This document shows positions 15,991 to 24,752 of a stretch of DNA of 37,491 nt, one piece after another. Where the stretch lies: the NCBI GenBank assembly GCA_016871315.1, contig VFZE01000050.1, forward strand, positions 1 to 37,491. Direction: 5' to 3'. The first letter of the stretch is position 1; each line of letters begins with the position of its first letter. The DNA is from Acidimicrobiia bacterium (GTDB taxonomy: Bacteria; Acidobacteriota; Terriglobia; Bryobacterales; Bryobacteraceae). Under the pieces are notes generated by a model, which saw only the letters and a program-made list of their open reading frames with translations, did no database searches and had not been told where the DNA came from. Position numbers and translations under genes: made by a program.

Positions 15991-18779
15991 TATTTCCGGC
16001 GCACCCAGATCGGCGAACTCCACGCCAGCTGCCCATCGGTCTGTTCCGCCCGCACGTAGTAATAGGACTCCCCGGAAGCCGACGCCGCGTCCAGATACTC
16101 GAAACTCACATCCTGCTGGTTCGGCGTCAGTTTGTGAATATAGACGTTGTTCTTGATCACGTCCACCTGCTTGATCGGAGCCGTGCCCACAATCCGCACC
16201 GCCAGCTTCGGAGCCTCCCCTATCTCCACCACATCGCCCATCAGCGCCCCCACTTCCTTGCCCGTGATCCGGTAATCCATCACGATCTGATCAGTCGCCG
16301 CATAGGTGTGCCGCTTCCGCATCGCATCCAGCAACCCCTGACGGGTGAATTCCTCCACCACAATGCAGGCATAGGAAGAGTGCGTCGACACGTGATCCGA
16401 GCTCGACTGCACGCCCAGCTTGTACCCCTTCGCCCAAGCGTTCCAGATGTAGCCCTCCGGCTTCAATCCTTGGTGCACCGGACTCTCGCCTTCCTTCCAG
16501 GCGCGCGGCGCTCCACCATGCTCGTAGCTCGATTCGAACCCCTGGTAGATCTCCACAATCGGCTCCACGTCCGGATCATTGTCGCGCCAGTCCGTGCCTT
16601 GTTGCGTCGCCGAAGTGTGCGATGTCGCAATCCCGTCCGTCTTGCGCAGGTACGGAAACAGAATCGGCCCCGTGTCGGCGCCGCCCATCCTCTCCGCCGG
16701 GCCGATCGGCATTACCGGCTTGCCCCGCTCAGCCCACACCACGTTGCGGTGGCCATTCGGAAACGGAACGCTGCGCTCATAACCGTACATCGCCACAAAC
16801 CGCTGCGGAAGATGATAAAGATCGTTCGACTTCTGCGTGATCCACCAGTTGTACTCCTGATCGTCGCCCATCTGATGGTCGCCCACGTGCCCGTAATCCA
16901 TCGCCGCCGCGTCCATCGCATAGCGGTACAGATCTTCCAGCATTCCCTCACCCGCGCCATCGCCCGACAGCTCCGTGTGCCGGTGCAGATCCCCCCTCAA
17001 AATGCGGTACCGCCGCCCGTTCACCTCAATCCGGTAATTCCTGATCCGCGCCGTATCCGCCGTCTCACTCCGATGTGCGTTTTCACCAGGAGCCTTGCTC
17101 GCGCTCAGCCCCCGTCCCCCTCTCCAATTCAACGATCCGCTCTCCAGCGGCAGCCGTGCCGCGTAGATATCCAGGTCCCCGTGCGTGTTCGCTTGCCACG
17201 TGCGGTTGTCCGTCGGCCACACCACGTGAACGGCATCGCGTCCCAGCGCCACGGCCGCCTTCATTCCGTTCCGCCCGATGCTTGACGGCAACAGCACAGC
17301 CGGCTCCCAACGCTCCCCGCTGAACCGCGTCAGGTACGATTCCCATTTTCCGTTGCTTGCCCAAAAATCGCGTCGGGCATTTCCCGCCGCCGTCCGCGCG
17401 CGGAACGCCAGGTACAAACTTCCGTTCCTCAGTGCCAGTTGCGGCTGCTGCATGAACCGCCGTATCTCCGCCGGCAGAGCCTCCTCCACTCCCCGCGCCG
17501 TCTCCTTCCAACTCCCTCCGTCCAGCCACGCCACACGAATCCGCCGGTTCTTATACAAGGTTGTCCCCCGCCGGTCCAACAGGAACGTGAAATCTTTCCC
17601 CCACGCCGCATCCGACTCTTCCCACGCAATTACCGGCGCGCCCTGCGCCGTCACCGCCACCGTCGGCCGCACTGAGAAATTCTCGCCCACCGTGACGCGC
17701 GCCGCCGGCGCCGCCTGCTCGCCCGTGTACGAGCGCGCATAAATCTGATAGCTGCCCGTCGTGTAGGAATCCCACGCCACCCACAGCTTCCCTCCGCCGA
17801 ACCCCGCCGCCGGCGTCCACGCATTCCCCTCATCCGTGTTCACCTGCTGCTCGGTCCCCCAATTGTCTCCATCCCAGATCCGCATCAGTATCCGCGACCT
17901 TCCCCCGCGCAGGCACTGCCACACCAGTGCCAGGCGCCCCGCCCCATCCGAGGCCAGCGCCGGTGCAAAATGCGAGCCGCCCGTCGATGCCAGCCGCGTC
18001 GTTCGTCCCCACTTGCCCTCCGCATGCACCGTCCCCACCAAGTGAAATTCGTTGTCGTAGCGCCGCGCCCACACCACGTGAATCGTCCCCTTGCCGTCAT
18101 GCGCAATCGCCGGACCGTGATGATCGCCACCCGCCGACACCGTCCTCACCGTCGTCCCATCGGAAACCACCACCTCATCGGCCTGGTCCTTATACGACAG
18201 CCACGCCACCCACCGCTCCCCGTTCGGCCCCATCGTGACCGCTGGATAATCGTCCGCCCGTCCCTCCGCCGAAATCTTCTCCTCCATCGGCATCCAGTCC
18301 ACCCGCGCATTGCCGCCCAGCGCCGCGTACGGAGCCCTTGCCGCCGGATACTCGAACGTCCCCGCCGCCGATTCAAACTTCACCCGCGACTGCGCCGTCG
18401 CCCGCACCCGCACAATCACCCCCTGCGGGATCAGCCGCCGTATGTTCGGATCGTTCCATCCCGTCTGCCCATACAACTCCCCTTGCCGCAGCTGATTCTC
18501 CAGATTCCCGATCTTCGTCGTGAACTGAAACTCCCCGTTATCCCCGGCCCGGTCCTGCTGCGAGAACCGCCATCCCTTCATCGACACCACCTCGCCCCCC
18601 GTCACCGTCACCTTGCCCCGGAACTCCTTAGCCTCCAAATCGGTCAGCCCCACCACGACGCGGAACTGCATCATGCCATCCACCCCCGATTGCGATCGCG
18701 CCTCCTGTGGCCTCCACAGCCACGCCACAAACAGACACGCCGCGCACGCGGCCGCAGCCCACCCAAGATGCTTTTTCAT
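15990..18779 (-). CDS. Exported beta-propeller / PHP-type metal hydrolase-like protein (DUF3604-like)
   Basis: 929 residues. An N-terminal membrane/export segment (KKHLGWAAAACAACLFVAWLW) is followed by a beta-sandwich-like region, then a sialidase-like propeller at about 170-540 with repeated phrases such as PAIAHDGKGTIHVVWARR and APVIAWEESD. The C-terminal third, from about 590, carries PHP-superfamily metal motifs: RGDLHRHTELSGDG (H599, H601), HVGDHQ (D634, H635), GHRNVVWAE (H677), TSHTSATQQG (H721) and SSSDHVS (D796, H797). It is probably a periplasmic or surface phosphoesterase-like enzyme; the substrate is unknown. It leads the operon with the SagB-type and JAB-like genes. A -10-like box lies 9 bases before the ATG. 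Confidence 0.82.
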   Translation of the reverse strand: MKKHLGWAAAACAACLFVAWLWRPQEARSQSGVDGMMQFRVVVGLTDLEAKEFRGKVTVTGGEVVSMKGWRFSQQDRAGDNGEFQFTTKIGNLENQLRQGELYGQTGWNDPNIRRLIPQGVIVRVRATAQSRVKFESAAGTFEYPAARAPYAALGGNARVDWMPMEEKISAEGRADDYPAVTMGPNGERWVAWLSYKDQADEVVVSDGTTVRTVSAGGDHHGPAIAHDGKGTIHVVWARRYDNEFHLVGTVHAEGKWGRTTRLASTGGSHFAPALASDGAGRLALVWQCLRGGRSRILMRIWDGDNWGTEQQVNTDEGNAWTPAAGFGGGKLWVAWDSYTTGSYQIYARSYTGEQAAPAARVTVGENFSVRPTVAVTAQGAPVIAWEESDAAWGKDFTFLLDRRGTTLYKNRRIRVAWLDGGSWKETARGVEEALPAEIRRFMQQPQLALRNGSLYLAFRARTAAGNARRDFWASNGKWESYLTRFSGERWEPAVLLPSSIGRNGMKAAVALGRDAVHVVWPTDNRTWQANTHGDLDIYAARLPLESGSLNWRGGRGLSASKAPGENAHRSETADTARIRNYRIEVNGRRYRILRGDLHRHTELSGDGAGEGMLEDLYRYAMDAAAMDYGHVGDHQMGDDQEYNWWITQKSNDLYHLPQRFVAMYGYERSVPFPNGHRNVVWAERGKPVMPIGPAERMGGADTGPILFPYLRKTDGIATSHTSATQQGTDWRDNDPDVEPIVEIYQGFESSYEHGGAPRAWKEGESPVHQGLKPEGYIWNAWAKGYKLGVQSSSDHVSTHSSYACIVVEEFTRQGLLDAMRKRHTYAATDQIVMDYRITGKEVGALMGDVVEIGEAPKLAVRIVGTAPIKQVDVIKNNVYIHKLTPNQQDVSFEYLDAASASGESYYYVRAEQTDGQLAWSSPIWVRRK

Positions 18780-18788
18780 GACGAACCT

Positions 18789-18794
18789 ATTCTA
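18789..18794 (-). promoter_or_regulatory. -10-like box TAGAAT, 9 bases before the propeller/PHP start
   Basis: On the minus strand TAGAAT (18794-18789) is followed by 9 bases and the ATG at 18779, with no ribosome site between. A leaderless or nearly leaderless message is expected. No convincing -35 is visible. Confidence 0.45.
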
Positions 18795-18821
18795 TCGTTC
18801 CCGCGTTAGCAAACTCTCCCC

Positions 18822-18868
18822 TTGATTACCGAGACAAGCTGGTGTATCCTGGCCTAGGTAACCGAGAC
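18822..18868 (+). promoter_or_regulatory. padR promoter with two ACCGAGAC repeats (candidate PadR operator)
   Basis: TTGATT (18822-18827), a 17-base spacer and TATCCT (18845-18850) form a reasonable sigma-70 type promoter for the PadR gene. The octamer ACCGAGAC occurs directly after the -35 (18828-18835) and again 33 bases later (18861-18868), close to the start codon. Three helical turns between the copies fits binding of a dimeric regulator on one DNA face, which would allow autoregulation. Confidence 0.5.
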
Positions 18869-18872
18869 GAAC

Positions 18873-19208
18873 ATGAGTAAACCCACTGACCTGGTCCAGG
18901 GCACTCTCGATGTCCTTATCCTCAAGATCCTCGCCTTGCAGCCGCTGCACGGCTTTGCGCTTGCCCAGCGATTGAAGCAGATTTCCGGCGACGTGCTCCA
19001 GGCCAGTGAGGGCTCACTCTACCCGGCCCTGCACAAGCTCGAACAAGAAGGGTGGATCGACGCTGAATGGAAGCCAACCGAGAATAACCGCCGCGCGAAG
19101 TTCTATTCACTCACCCGCCGCGGCCATAGGGAACTCGAGCGCCAGATCTCTGACTGGACCCGCCTCTCATCCGCGATCACACACATACTCTCCATTGAGG
19201 AAGCTTGA
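18873..19208 (+). CDS. PadR-family transcriptional regulator
   Basis: 111 residues, the short PadR type. The winged helix is clear: QGTLDVLILKILALQPLHGF, then a recognition-helix region (GDVLQASEGSLYPALHKLEQ) and the wing ending in RRAKFYSLTRRGHREL. The C-terminal helix used for dimerisation is short. PadR proteins of this kind regularly stand in front of MacB-like ADOP permease genes in acidobacteria and are thought to control them. Here the permease behind it, 3 bases away, is a broken gene, so the regulator may have lost its target or may act elsewhere. The promoter carries two octamer repeats that could be its operator. Confidence 0.93.
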   Translation: MSKPTDLVQGTLDVLILKILALQPLHGFALAQRLKQISGDVLQASEGSLYPALHKLEQEGWIDAEWKPTENNRRAKFYSLTRRGHRELERQISDWTRLSSAITHILSIEEA

Positions 19209-19211
19209 CCT

Positions 19212-20023
19212 ATGTCCATCCAAAGCAAGTTTAAGACCCTTCGCCTGCGCCTGCGATCGTTGTTCCAAAGGAATCGCGTGGAAGCTGACCTCGACGAGGA
19301 GATGCAATTCCACTTGCAGAGCCTGATCGATGAGCAGATCGGCAGCGGAGTCGATCCGGCCACCGCACGCTCAAACGCCGTCAAAGCACTCGGCAACATG
19401 ACCCTCCTCAAGGAAGACGCAAGGGAAACCTGGGGTTGGACTCGCTTCAATATCTTCCTTCAGGACGTCCGCTACGCTGCCCGTACCCTCCGCAAGAATC
19501 CTGGCTTTACGCTCACCGCGCTGCTCACTCTTGCGCTCGGCATAGGCGCCAGCACGGCCATGTTCAGCTTGGTCGATTCCGTTCTCCTCCGGCCGCTCAG
19601 CTATCGCGAGAGCGGCCGCCTGGTCGCCGTGTGGGAACTCATTCCGCTCATCACACCGGAACCGCTTGGACCCAACCCCCGCCATGCCGATATCTTCCGC
19701 CGCCAATCCGCTTCCTTGAGCGGACTTGCGATGGTGCAGCAAGGCGCAACGGGACTTGCCATTGGGAGCAACCATCCTCACTTGGTCGGAACCGTCTGGG
19801 CCTCCCCCACCCTCTTTGAAGTTCTCGAGAATCCCCCCTTGATCAACCTCCGCTTCGTCAGCGAAGGCTACCTGGAATCCTCGGGACACCGGCTCGTCTC
19901 CGGGCGCCTCTTTGAAGGGCGCGGGTCTTGTTCCTGTTCCTCTTCGCCGCCTTCGTTGCCGGATTTTTACCGGCTCGCAGGGCTGCCTCGGTCAATCCCG
20001 TCGATTCCTTGCGCGTGCAGTAA
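19212..20023 (+). pseudogene. Decayed ADOP/MacB-type permease with internal deletions and a frameshift
   Basis: The start is intact and typical of acidobacterial duplicated orphan permeases: the [15 protein letters not shown] helix, then [19 protein letters not shown] and the first membrane span. Near 19828 the text jumps from the first periplasmic domain ([13 protein letters not shown]) to a phrase normally found in the second one ([18 protein letters not shown]). Near 19920 it jumps again, now out of frame, to the extreme C-terminus ([20 protein letters not shown], then NPVDSLRVQ and a stop at 20021-20023). The original would be roughly 800 residues; under 300 codons remain. It cannot make a working permease, though the N-terminal part may still be translated. 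Confidence 0.8.
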
Positions 20024-20560
20024 TCAGTCGACAAGTAACACTTCATAAAAGCTCAGCGAATTGTCTCCCTGCTTCACCACTCGGTACCGCCGCAACCGCC
20101 GGTACTCCTCCTCCAGCGCGAGATGGCTCGAATGCTGCGCGATCACAATCCCAGGTCCCTGCTCTCCTATCAGCGACAACGTCTTCTCGTACTCCTCAGT
20201 CCGCTCATACGGCGGATCCAGAAAATAGATATCAGCCCTCAAAGATCCCGCATACGTCGACGCGTTGCCTTGCATCACCTGCGCCCGCCCCGCGATGCCC
20301 AGCGACGCCAGATTCTCCCGCAACACCTCCACCGCCTTCCGGCTCTTCTCCACAAAGATGCAATTCGCCGCCCCGCGGCTCAGCGCTTCAATTCCCACCG
20401 CTCCGCATCCCGCATATAAATCCGCGAACACGCACCCTTCCAGCCGCGGCATCAGGATCGAAAATAGCGACTCCCGCAAACGGTCCGGCGTCGGCCGCAC
20501 CTCCAGCCCCTGCGGCGTCTTCAGCCGCCGGCTTCGAAATTCTCCCGCGATCACCCGCAT
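20024..20560 (-). CDS. rsmD: 16S rRNA (guanine-N2)-methyltransferase RsmD
   Basis: 178 residues, the normal length. It begins [13 protein letters not shown] and continues with the [15 protein letters not shown] helix typical of RsmD. The S-adenosylmethionine site is [20 protein letters not shown], and the catalytic motif is FLDPPY. RsmD methylates G966 (E. coli numbering) of 16S rRNA in the assembled small subunit. The gene follows recG with one base between stop and start, so they share a message. Its stop codon abuts that of the convergent permease pseudogene with no space for a terminator. Confidence 0.95.
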   Translation of the reverse strand: MRVIAGEFRSRRLKTPQGLEVRPTPDRLRESLFSILMPRLEGCVFADLYAGCGAVGIEALSRGAANCIFVEKSRKAVEVLRENLASLGIAGRAQVMQGNASTYAGSLRADIYFLDPPYERTEEYEKTLSLIGEQGPGIVIAQHSSHLALEEEYRRLRRYRVVKQGDNSLSFYEVLLVD

Positions 20561-20561
20561 T

Positions 20562-22652
20562 TCAGGCCACCTGCACCAATCCGTACCGCCGCTGCCAGTG
20601 ATCCTTCAAATACGTAATCGCCCGGCGCGATTCTTCCACCGACGGCGGTTTCTCAATAAACCCCAGCGCCTCGCTCCGCGCCAGCTCCAGCGTGTCCCGG
20701 TCGCGAATAATATTGCCGATCCGCAGCGCCGGCAGCCCCGACTGCCGCGTCCCGAAAAACTCGCCCGGCCCGCGCAACCGCAAATCCATCTCCGCGATAT
20801 GAAACCCGTCGGTCGAATCCGTAAGCGTCCGCATCCGCTCCCGCCCCGCATCGTTCAGCTTCCCTGTCACCAGCACGCAGTAGCTTTGCTCGGCCCCTCG
20901 ACCCACTCTCCCTCTCAGCTGATGCAACTGCGCCAGTCCGTACCGCTCCGCATTCTCGATCACCATCACCGTCGCGTTCGCCACATCCACGCCCACCTCG
21001 ATCACCGTCGTCGCCACCAGAATCTGCACCTCGCCCTGCTGGAACCGCCGCATCACATCTTCCTTATCCGCCGCCTTCAGCCGCCCATGCAGCAGCTCCA
21101 CCTTCAAATCGCGAAACACGCGCTCCTTCAAGTGCCGGTGCATCTCCTCGGCCGCCTTCATCGCCTCGGACTCCTCAATCGCCGGATACACGACATACGC
21201 CTGCCGCCCAACATCGATCTGCTCCCGCAGAAAGCCCCACACCAGCTCAATCCTCTCCTCGCTTACATGCCGCGTCACAATCGCCTTCCGCCCCGGCGGC
21301 ATCTCGTCGATCACCGAAGTGTCCAGATCCCCGTACACCGTCAGCGCCAGCGTCCGCGGGATCGGCGTCGCCGTCATCACCAGCACGTCCGGCGTGACGC
21401 CTTTCTTCTGCAACAGCAGCCGCTGCATCACTCCGAACCGGTGCTGCTCATCGATAATCGCCAGCCCCAGCTTGTGGAACTCCACATCCTCCTCGATCAG
21501 CGCGTGCGTGCCCACCACCATCGGCGTCAGCCCCGACCCGATCAGTTTCTTGATCTGCTGCTTCTCCCCCTTTGTCTGTGAACCCGTCAGCAGCACCACC
21601 ACGTAGCCGATCTTGTGAAACAGGTTCCGGAACGAAAAGTAATGCTGCGTCGCCAATATCTCGGTCGGAGCCAGCAGCGCCGCCTGATACCCGTTCTCGA
21701 TCGCGATGATCGCCGCCTCCGCCGCCACCAGCGTCTTCCCGCTCCCCACGTCGCCTTGCAGCAGCCGGTTCATCGGCCTCCCCGCCGCCATGTCCTGCGC
21801 GATTTCGGCCAGCACACGCTTCTGCGCTCCCGTCGGCTTGAACGGCAGCATCGCCTTGATCTTTTCCCGCACCGCATCCGTCAGCTGAAACGCGATGCCT
21901 TCCATCTCCCTCGCCTTCGCCCGCTTCAGCGCCAGCCCGCACTCCAGCCAGAAGAACTCCTCGAAGATCAGCCGGAAATGCGCCGGTGAGGCGAACCCGT
22001 TCAGCGTCCGCAGGTCCACATCCGGGGCAGGGAAGTGCAGTTGCCGGATCGCCTCCCAGTAGCTCGGCAGCTTCAGCCGCGCCATCACGGACTCAGGCAG
22101 CGGATCATCCACCGGCGTCAGCGTCTCCAGCACCTGATGCAACAACTGCCGGAACACGCGTGTCGTGATCTTCCCCGCCGCCTCGTACACTGGTACGATC
22201 CTGCCCGTGTGCAGCGACGCTTCGGGATCATCATCGTCGGGAATCACCTCGAACTCCGGATGCATCATCGTCAGCCGCCGTGTGTAGCCGTCAAACTCCA
22301 CCTTCCCGTACAGCGCCACTTGCAGCCCAGGCACCAGCACGTTCTTCAGATACTGCCCGTGGAACCATTTCCCGTCGAGTGTCGCCGTGCCGCCATCGGA
22401 AAAATTCGCCTCGAACATCCCCAGCCGCCGCTTTTGAAACCCCGGCGCCTTCACCGAATGCACCCTCACCACCACCGTCGCCATCTCCCCTGGAGCCAGC
22501 TCCGACACCCGTTTCACCTTCGACCGGTCCTCGTACCGGAACGGCGCGTACGTCAGCAAATCCGCCACCACGCGCAGGCCCTTCGACTCCAGCATCTCCG
22601 CGCGCGCCGGGCCGACTCCTTTCACAAATTTCAGAGGGGTTTCGAGATCCAC
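20562..22652 (-). CDS. recG: ATP-dependent DNA helicase RecG
   Basis: About 696 residues. The N-terminal wedge domain starts VDLETPLKFVKGVGPARAEM; helicase motifs are complete: LLQGDVGSGKTLVA (Walker A), IIDEQHRFGVMQR (DEQH box), VMTATPIPRTLALTVYGDLD, TTVIEVGVDVANATVMVIE and QLRGRVGRG. RecG reverses stalled replication forks and moves Holliday junctions. I start it at the GTG at 22652, since the open frame beyond runs antisense through the next gene and has no family likeness. No clear ribosome site precedes it. The divergent gene begins 27 bases away. Confidence 0.93.
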   Translation of the reverse strand: MDLETPLKFVKGVGPARAEMLESKGLRVVADLLTYAPFRYEDRSKVKRVSELAPGEMATVVVRVHSVKAPGFQKRRLGMFEANFSDGGTATLDGKWFHGQYLKNVLVPGLQVALYGKVEFDGYTRRLTMMHPEFEVIPDDDDPEASLHTGRIVPVYEAAGKITTRVFRQLLHQVLETLTPVDDPLPESVMARLKLPSYWEAIRQLHFPAPDVDLRTLNGFASPAHFRLIFEEFFWLECGLALKRAKAREMEGIAFQLTDAVREKIKAMLPFKPTGAQKRVLAEIAQDMAAGRPMNRLLQGDVGSGKTLVAAEAAIIAIENGYQAALLAPTEILATQHYFSFRNLFHKIGYVVVLLTGSQTKGEKQQIKKLIGSGLTPMVVGTHALIEEDVEFHKLGLAIIDEQHRFGVMQRLLLQKKGVTPDVLVMTATPIPRTLALTVYGDLDTSVIDEMPPGRKAIVTRHVSEERIELVWGFLREQIDVGRQAYVVYPAIEESEAMKAAEEMHRHLKERVFRDLKVELLHGRLKAADKEDVMRRFQQGEVQILVATTVIEVGVDVANATVMVIENAERYGLAQLHQLRGRVGRGAEQSYCVLVTGKLNDAGRERMRTLTDSTDGFHIAEMDLRLRGPGEFFGTRQSGLPALRIGNIIRDRDTLELARSEALGFIEKPPSVEESRRAITYLKDHWQRRYGLVQVA

Positions 22653-22666
22653 CGGAATGTTTAGTG

Positions 22667-22672
22667 TACAAT
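22667..22672 (+). promoter_or_regulatory. -10-like box TACAAT, 7 bases before a start codon
   Basis: TACAAT is followed by 7 bases and the ATG at 22680. Transcription would start at or next to that ATG, making the message leaderless. This favours the 22680 start over the in-frame ATG at 22671, which overlaps the box. Confidence 0.5.
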
Positions 22673-22679
22673 GCGCCCC

Positions 22680-23615
22680 ATGAGAATCTTGCTTTTCACC
22701 GCCGCGCTCGCCGCGCTTCTGCCCGCCGCCGACATCCGGCTCGGCATCATCGGAACAGACACCAGCCACGTCACCGCCTTCACCCGCATACTCAACGATC
22801 CCGCCCACCCGGAGCACATCCCCGGCACCCGCGTCGTCGCCGCCTACAAAGGCGGCAGCCCCGATGTCGAAAGCAGCCGCACCCGCGTCGATAACTTCGC
22901 CAAACAGCTGCAGGAGAAGTGGAACATCGAATTGGTCCCCGACATCGCTACGCTCTGCTCCAAGGTCGACGCCGTCCTGCTCGAAAGCGTCGACGGCCGC
23001 AAACACCTCGAGCAGGCCCGCCAGGTGATCGCCGCCGGTAAACCGATGTTCATCGACAAGCCGATGGCCTCCACCCTCGATGACGCACGCGAGATCGCCC
23101 GCCTCGCCAAACAAGCCGGAGTGAAATGGTTCTCCACCTCCAGTCTCCGCTACGGCGAAATCGCCACCACCATGAAATCCCCCGACCTCACCGGAGCCAT
23201 CACCTGGGGCCCCGGCCCGATGGAGGAGCACCACTATCTCGACCTCTCCTGGTACGCCATCCACCCCGTCGAGCTGCTCTTCACGCTCATGGGCCCCGGC
23301 TGCGTCGAAGTCACCCGCACCTACACGCCTGACTCAGACATCGTCACCTGCCGCTGGAAAGACGGCCGCATAGGCACCGTCCGCGCCACCCGCCCCTACG
23401 GCGACTACGGCGCCGTCGTCTTCCGCCCCAAGGCTGTCGTCCAAAGCCCGCCCAAGGCCCGCTCCAGCTACACCCCGATGCTCAAGGAGATCGTGAAATT
23501 CTTCCAGACCGGCGTCGTCCCCGTCCCCAACGAGGAAACACTCGAAATCTTCGCCTTCATGGACGCCGCCCAGCGCAGCCGCGAGTCCGGCGGCAAACCC
23601 ATGCCCCTCCGATAG
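22680..23615 (+). CDS. Gfo/Idh/MocA-family oxidoreductase-like protein with an export signal
   Basis: 311 residues from the ATG at 22680. The first 18 residues (MRILLFTAALAALLPAA) look like a signal peptide, followed at once by the Rossmann start IRLGIIGTDTSHVTAF. The catalytic-region phrase FIDKPMAST corresponds to the EKP motif of the family, with Asp for Glu, and the C-terminal half has the beta-sheet domain with a YAIHPVELLFTLMG segment. The family oxidises or rearranges sugars with NAD(P). Exported members are frequent in acidobacteria and planctomycetes and often belong to sugar catabolism. No linked sugar genes are present. Substrate unknown. Confidence 0.85.
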   Translation: MRILLFTAALAALLPAADIRLGIIGTDTSHVTAFTRILNDPAHPEHIPGTRVVAAYKGGSPDVESSRTRVDNFAKQLQEKWNIELVPDIATLCSKVDAVLLESVDGRKHLEQARQVIAAGKPMFIDKPMASTLDDAREIARLAKQAGVKWFSTSSLRYGEIATTMKSPDLTGAITWGPGPMEEHHYLDLSWYAIHPVELLFTLMGPGCVEVTRTYTPDSDIVTCRWKDGRIGTVRATRPYGDYGAVVFRPKAVVQSPPKARSSYTPMLKEIVKFFQTGVVPVPNEETLEIFAFMDAAQRSRESGGKPMPLR

Positions 23616-23676
23616 CAGCCCCAACCCGGCACAGAACCGCGCGCGTCAGCAAGCGGTGGCACGTCTCTTCGCTTTA

Positions 23677-23707
23677 TCCGCGTTCATCGGTGTCCATCAG
23701 TGGCCAT
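23677..23707. repeat. Dispersed short repeat, copy 1 (divergent)
   Basis: The 173-base gap 23616-23788 contains a degenerate copy of the TTCATCCGTG-type element found again at 33891 and 37261 (here gttcatcggtgtccatcagt followed by ggccat). It lies about 80 bases before fabI and does not overlap a gene start. Confidence 0.6.
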
Positions 23708-23773
23708 ATTCTTCTCCCCGGCACGCACCTCCGATGCGGTGGCTCGATGCGCTGTGCGGCGCTCCCCCTGCGC

Positions 23774-23779
23774 TACAAT
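23774..23779 (+). promoter_or_regulatory. -10-like box TACAAT, 9 bases before fabI
   Basis: TACAAT is followed by 9 bases (acccaattc) and the fabI ATG at 23789. No Shine-Dalgarno site is present, so the leader would be about three bases. Confidence 0.5.
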
Positions 23780-23788
23780 ACCCAATTC

Positions 23789-24562
23789 ATGCCCAATCTC
23801 CTCCAAGGCAAAACCGCCCTCATACTCGGCATCGCCAACAAGTGGAGCATCGCCTACGCCATCGGCCAAGCCTACCGCCGCGAAGGCGCCCGCCTCATCC
23901 TCACCTACCAGGGCGAACGCCAGAAAGCCACTGTCGAAGAGCTCGGCGCCGAACTCAACGCCTCGCGCATCCTCAACTGCGATGTCTCGAAAGACGAGGA
24001 AATTACCACTCTCGTCTCCGACCTCCAATCGGAAAAACTCGACGCGATCGTCCACTCGATCGCCTTCGCCAATCGCGAAGACTTGAGCCGCCCGTTTGTC
24101 GAAACCTCGCGCGATGGTTTTAAGCTCGCCCAGGACGTTAGCGCCTACTCCCTCGTCGCCGTCTCCCGGGCGCTCGCCCCGCGGATGACCTCCGGCGGCG
24201 CCATCCTCACCCTCTCCTACCTCGGCTCAGTCCGCGTCGTGGAAAACTATAACGTCATGGGCGTCGCCAAGGCATCGCTCGAAGCCTGCGTCCGCTACCT
24301 CGCCCACGGCCTCGGCCCCAACGGAATTCGCGTCAACGCCATCTCCGCCGGCCCCATCAAGACCACCTCCGCCCGCGGCGTCAAGGACTTCTCTAAGGTG
24401 CTCGACGGCGTCGCTGCCATGGCGCCCCTCCGCCGCAACACCGATCCTGCCGAAGTCGCCGACACCGCCGTCTTCCTCGCCTCCGACCTCGGCCGCGGCG
24501 TCACCGGCAACATCATCTACGTCGACGCCGGCTTCCAGATCATGGGCCTGTCTGCCTCCTGA
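23789..24562 (+). CDS. fabI: Enoyl-[acyl-carrier-protein] reductase (NADH)
   Basis: 257 residues, the normal length. The cofactor site has the FabI form of the SDR motif (LILGIANKWSIAYAIGQA), and the active site is the Y-x6-K type: Y144 in ENYNVMGVAK with K151. SAGPIKTTSARGVKDF is the substrate-loop region and DPAEVADTAVFLASDLGRGV the C-terminal helix. It completes each round of fatty-acid elongation by reducing the enoyl-ACP. The start at 23789 is favoured over an in-frame ATG at 23690 because homology begins with NLLQGKTALILG. Its last 23 bases overlap the convergent 70-residue gene. Confidence 0.95.
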   Translation: MPNLLQGKTALILGIANKWSIAYAIGQAYRREGARLILTYQGERQKATVEELGAELNASRILNCDVSKDEEITTLVSDLQSEKLDAIVHSIAFANREDLSRPFVETSRDGFKLAQDVSAYSLVAVSRALAPRMTSGGAILTLSYLGSVRVVENYNVMGVAKASLEACVRYLAHGLGPNGIRVNAISAGPIKTTSARGVKDFSKVLDGVAAMAPLRRNTDPAEVADTAVFLASDLGRGVTGNIIYVDAGFQIMGLSAS

Positions 24563-24752
24563 CCCTCTTCCTCCGATAACTCTCCGCCGCCAGCTCCAAC
24601 CCCAGCCGGTCAATCCCCTCCAAGCTCTGCGTCTCCTCCGCGCTCAGCCCCGCCCGCGAAGCCTCGCCCGTTGGATCATCCAGAAACCTCCGCCGCAACT
24701 CGGCGTCCGTGTACAGCCTTGCCAGGAACACCTCAAAAGCCGCTCCCGTCAT
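24540..24752 (-). CDS. 70-residue helical protein, last gene of the DUF692 operon
   Basis: The product begins MTGAAFEVFLARLYTDAELR and continues with RRFLDDPTGEASRAGLSAEE and an ending rich in arginine and lysine. It is predicted to be mostly helical. The pattern (FLARLYTD..LRRRFLxDP..A..AGLSxEE) resembles small Nif11/LigA-like helical proteins often seen beside peptide-modifying enzymes, but I cannot name a family with certainty. It starts inside the stop of the DUF692 gene (ATGA), so it should be made with it. MNIO enzymes of known systems need a small partner that binds the substrate (MbnC, TglI, BufC), and this protein may play that part. It overlaps the end of fabI by 23 bases on the opposite strand. 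Confidence 0.72.
   Translation of the reverse strand: MTGAAFEVFLARLYTDAELRRRFLDDPTGEASRAGLSAEETQSLEGIDRLGLELAAESYRRKRVRRQTGP

Noticed and set aside
14581-18779. Complete thiazole/oxazole peptide cluster around the SagB-type gene
   Set aside because: No YcaO protein, E1-like protein or precursor peptide was found on either strand nearby.
22653-23264. N-terminal extension of the RecG frame (total 900 residues)
   Set aside because: It runs antisense through the Gfo/Idh-type gene, is Gly/Val/Asp-rich with no family likeness, and RecG homology begins at about 22652.
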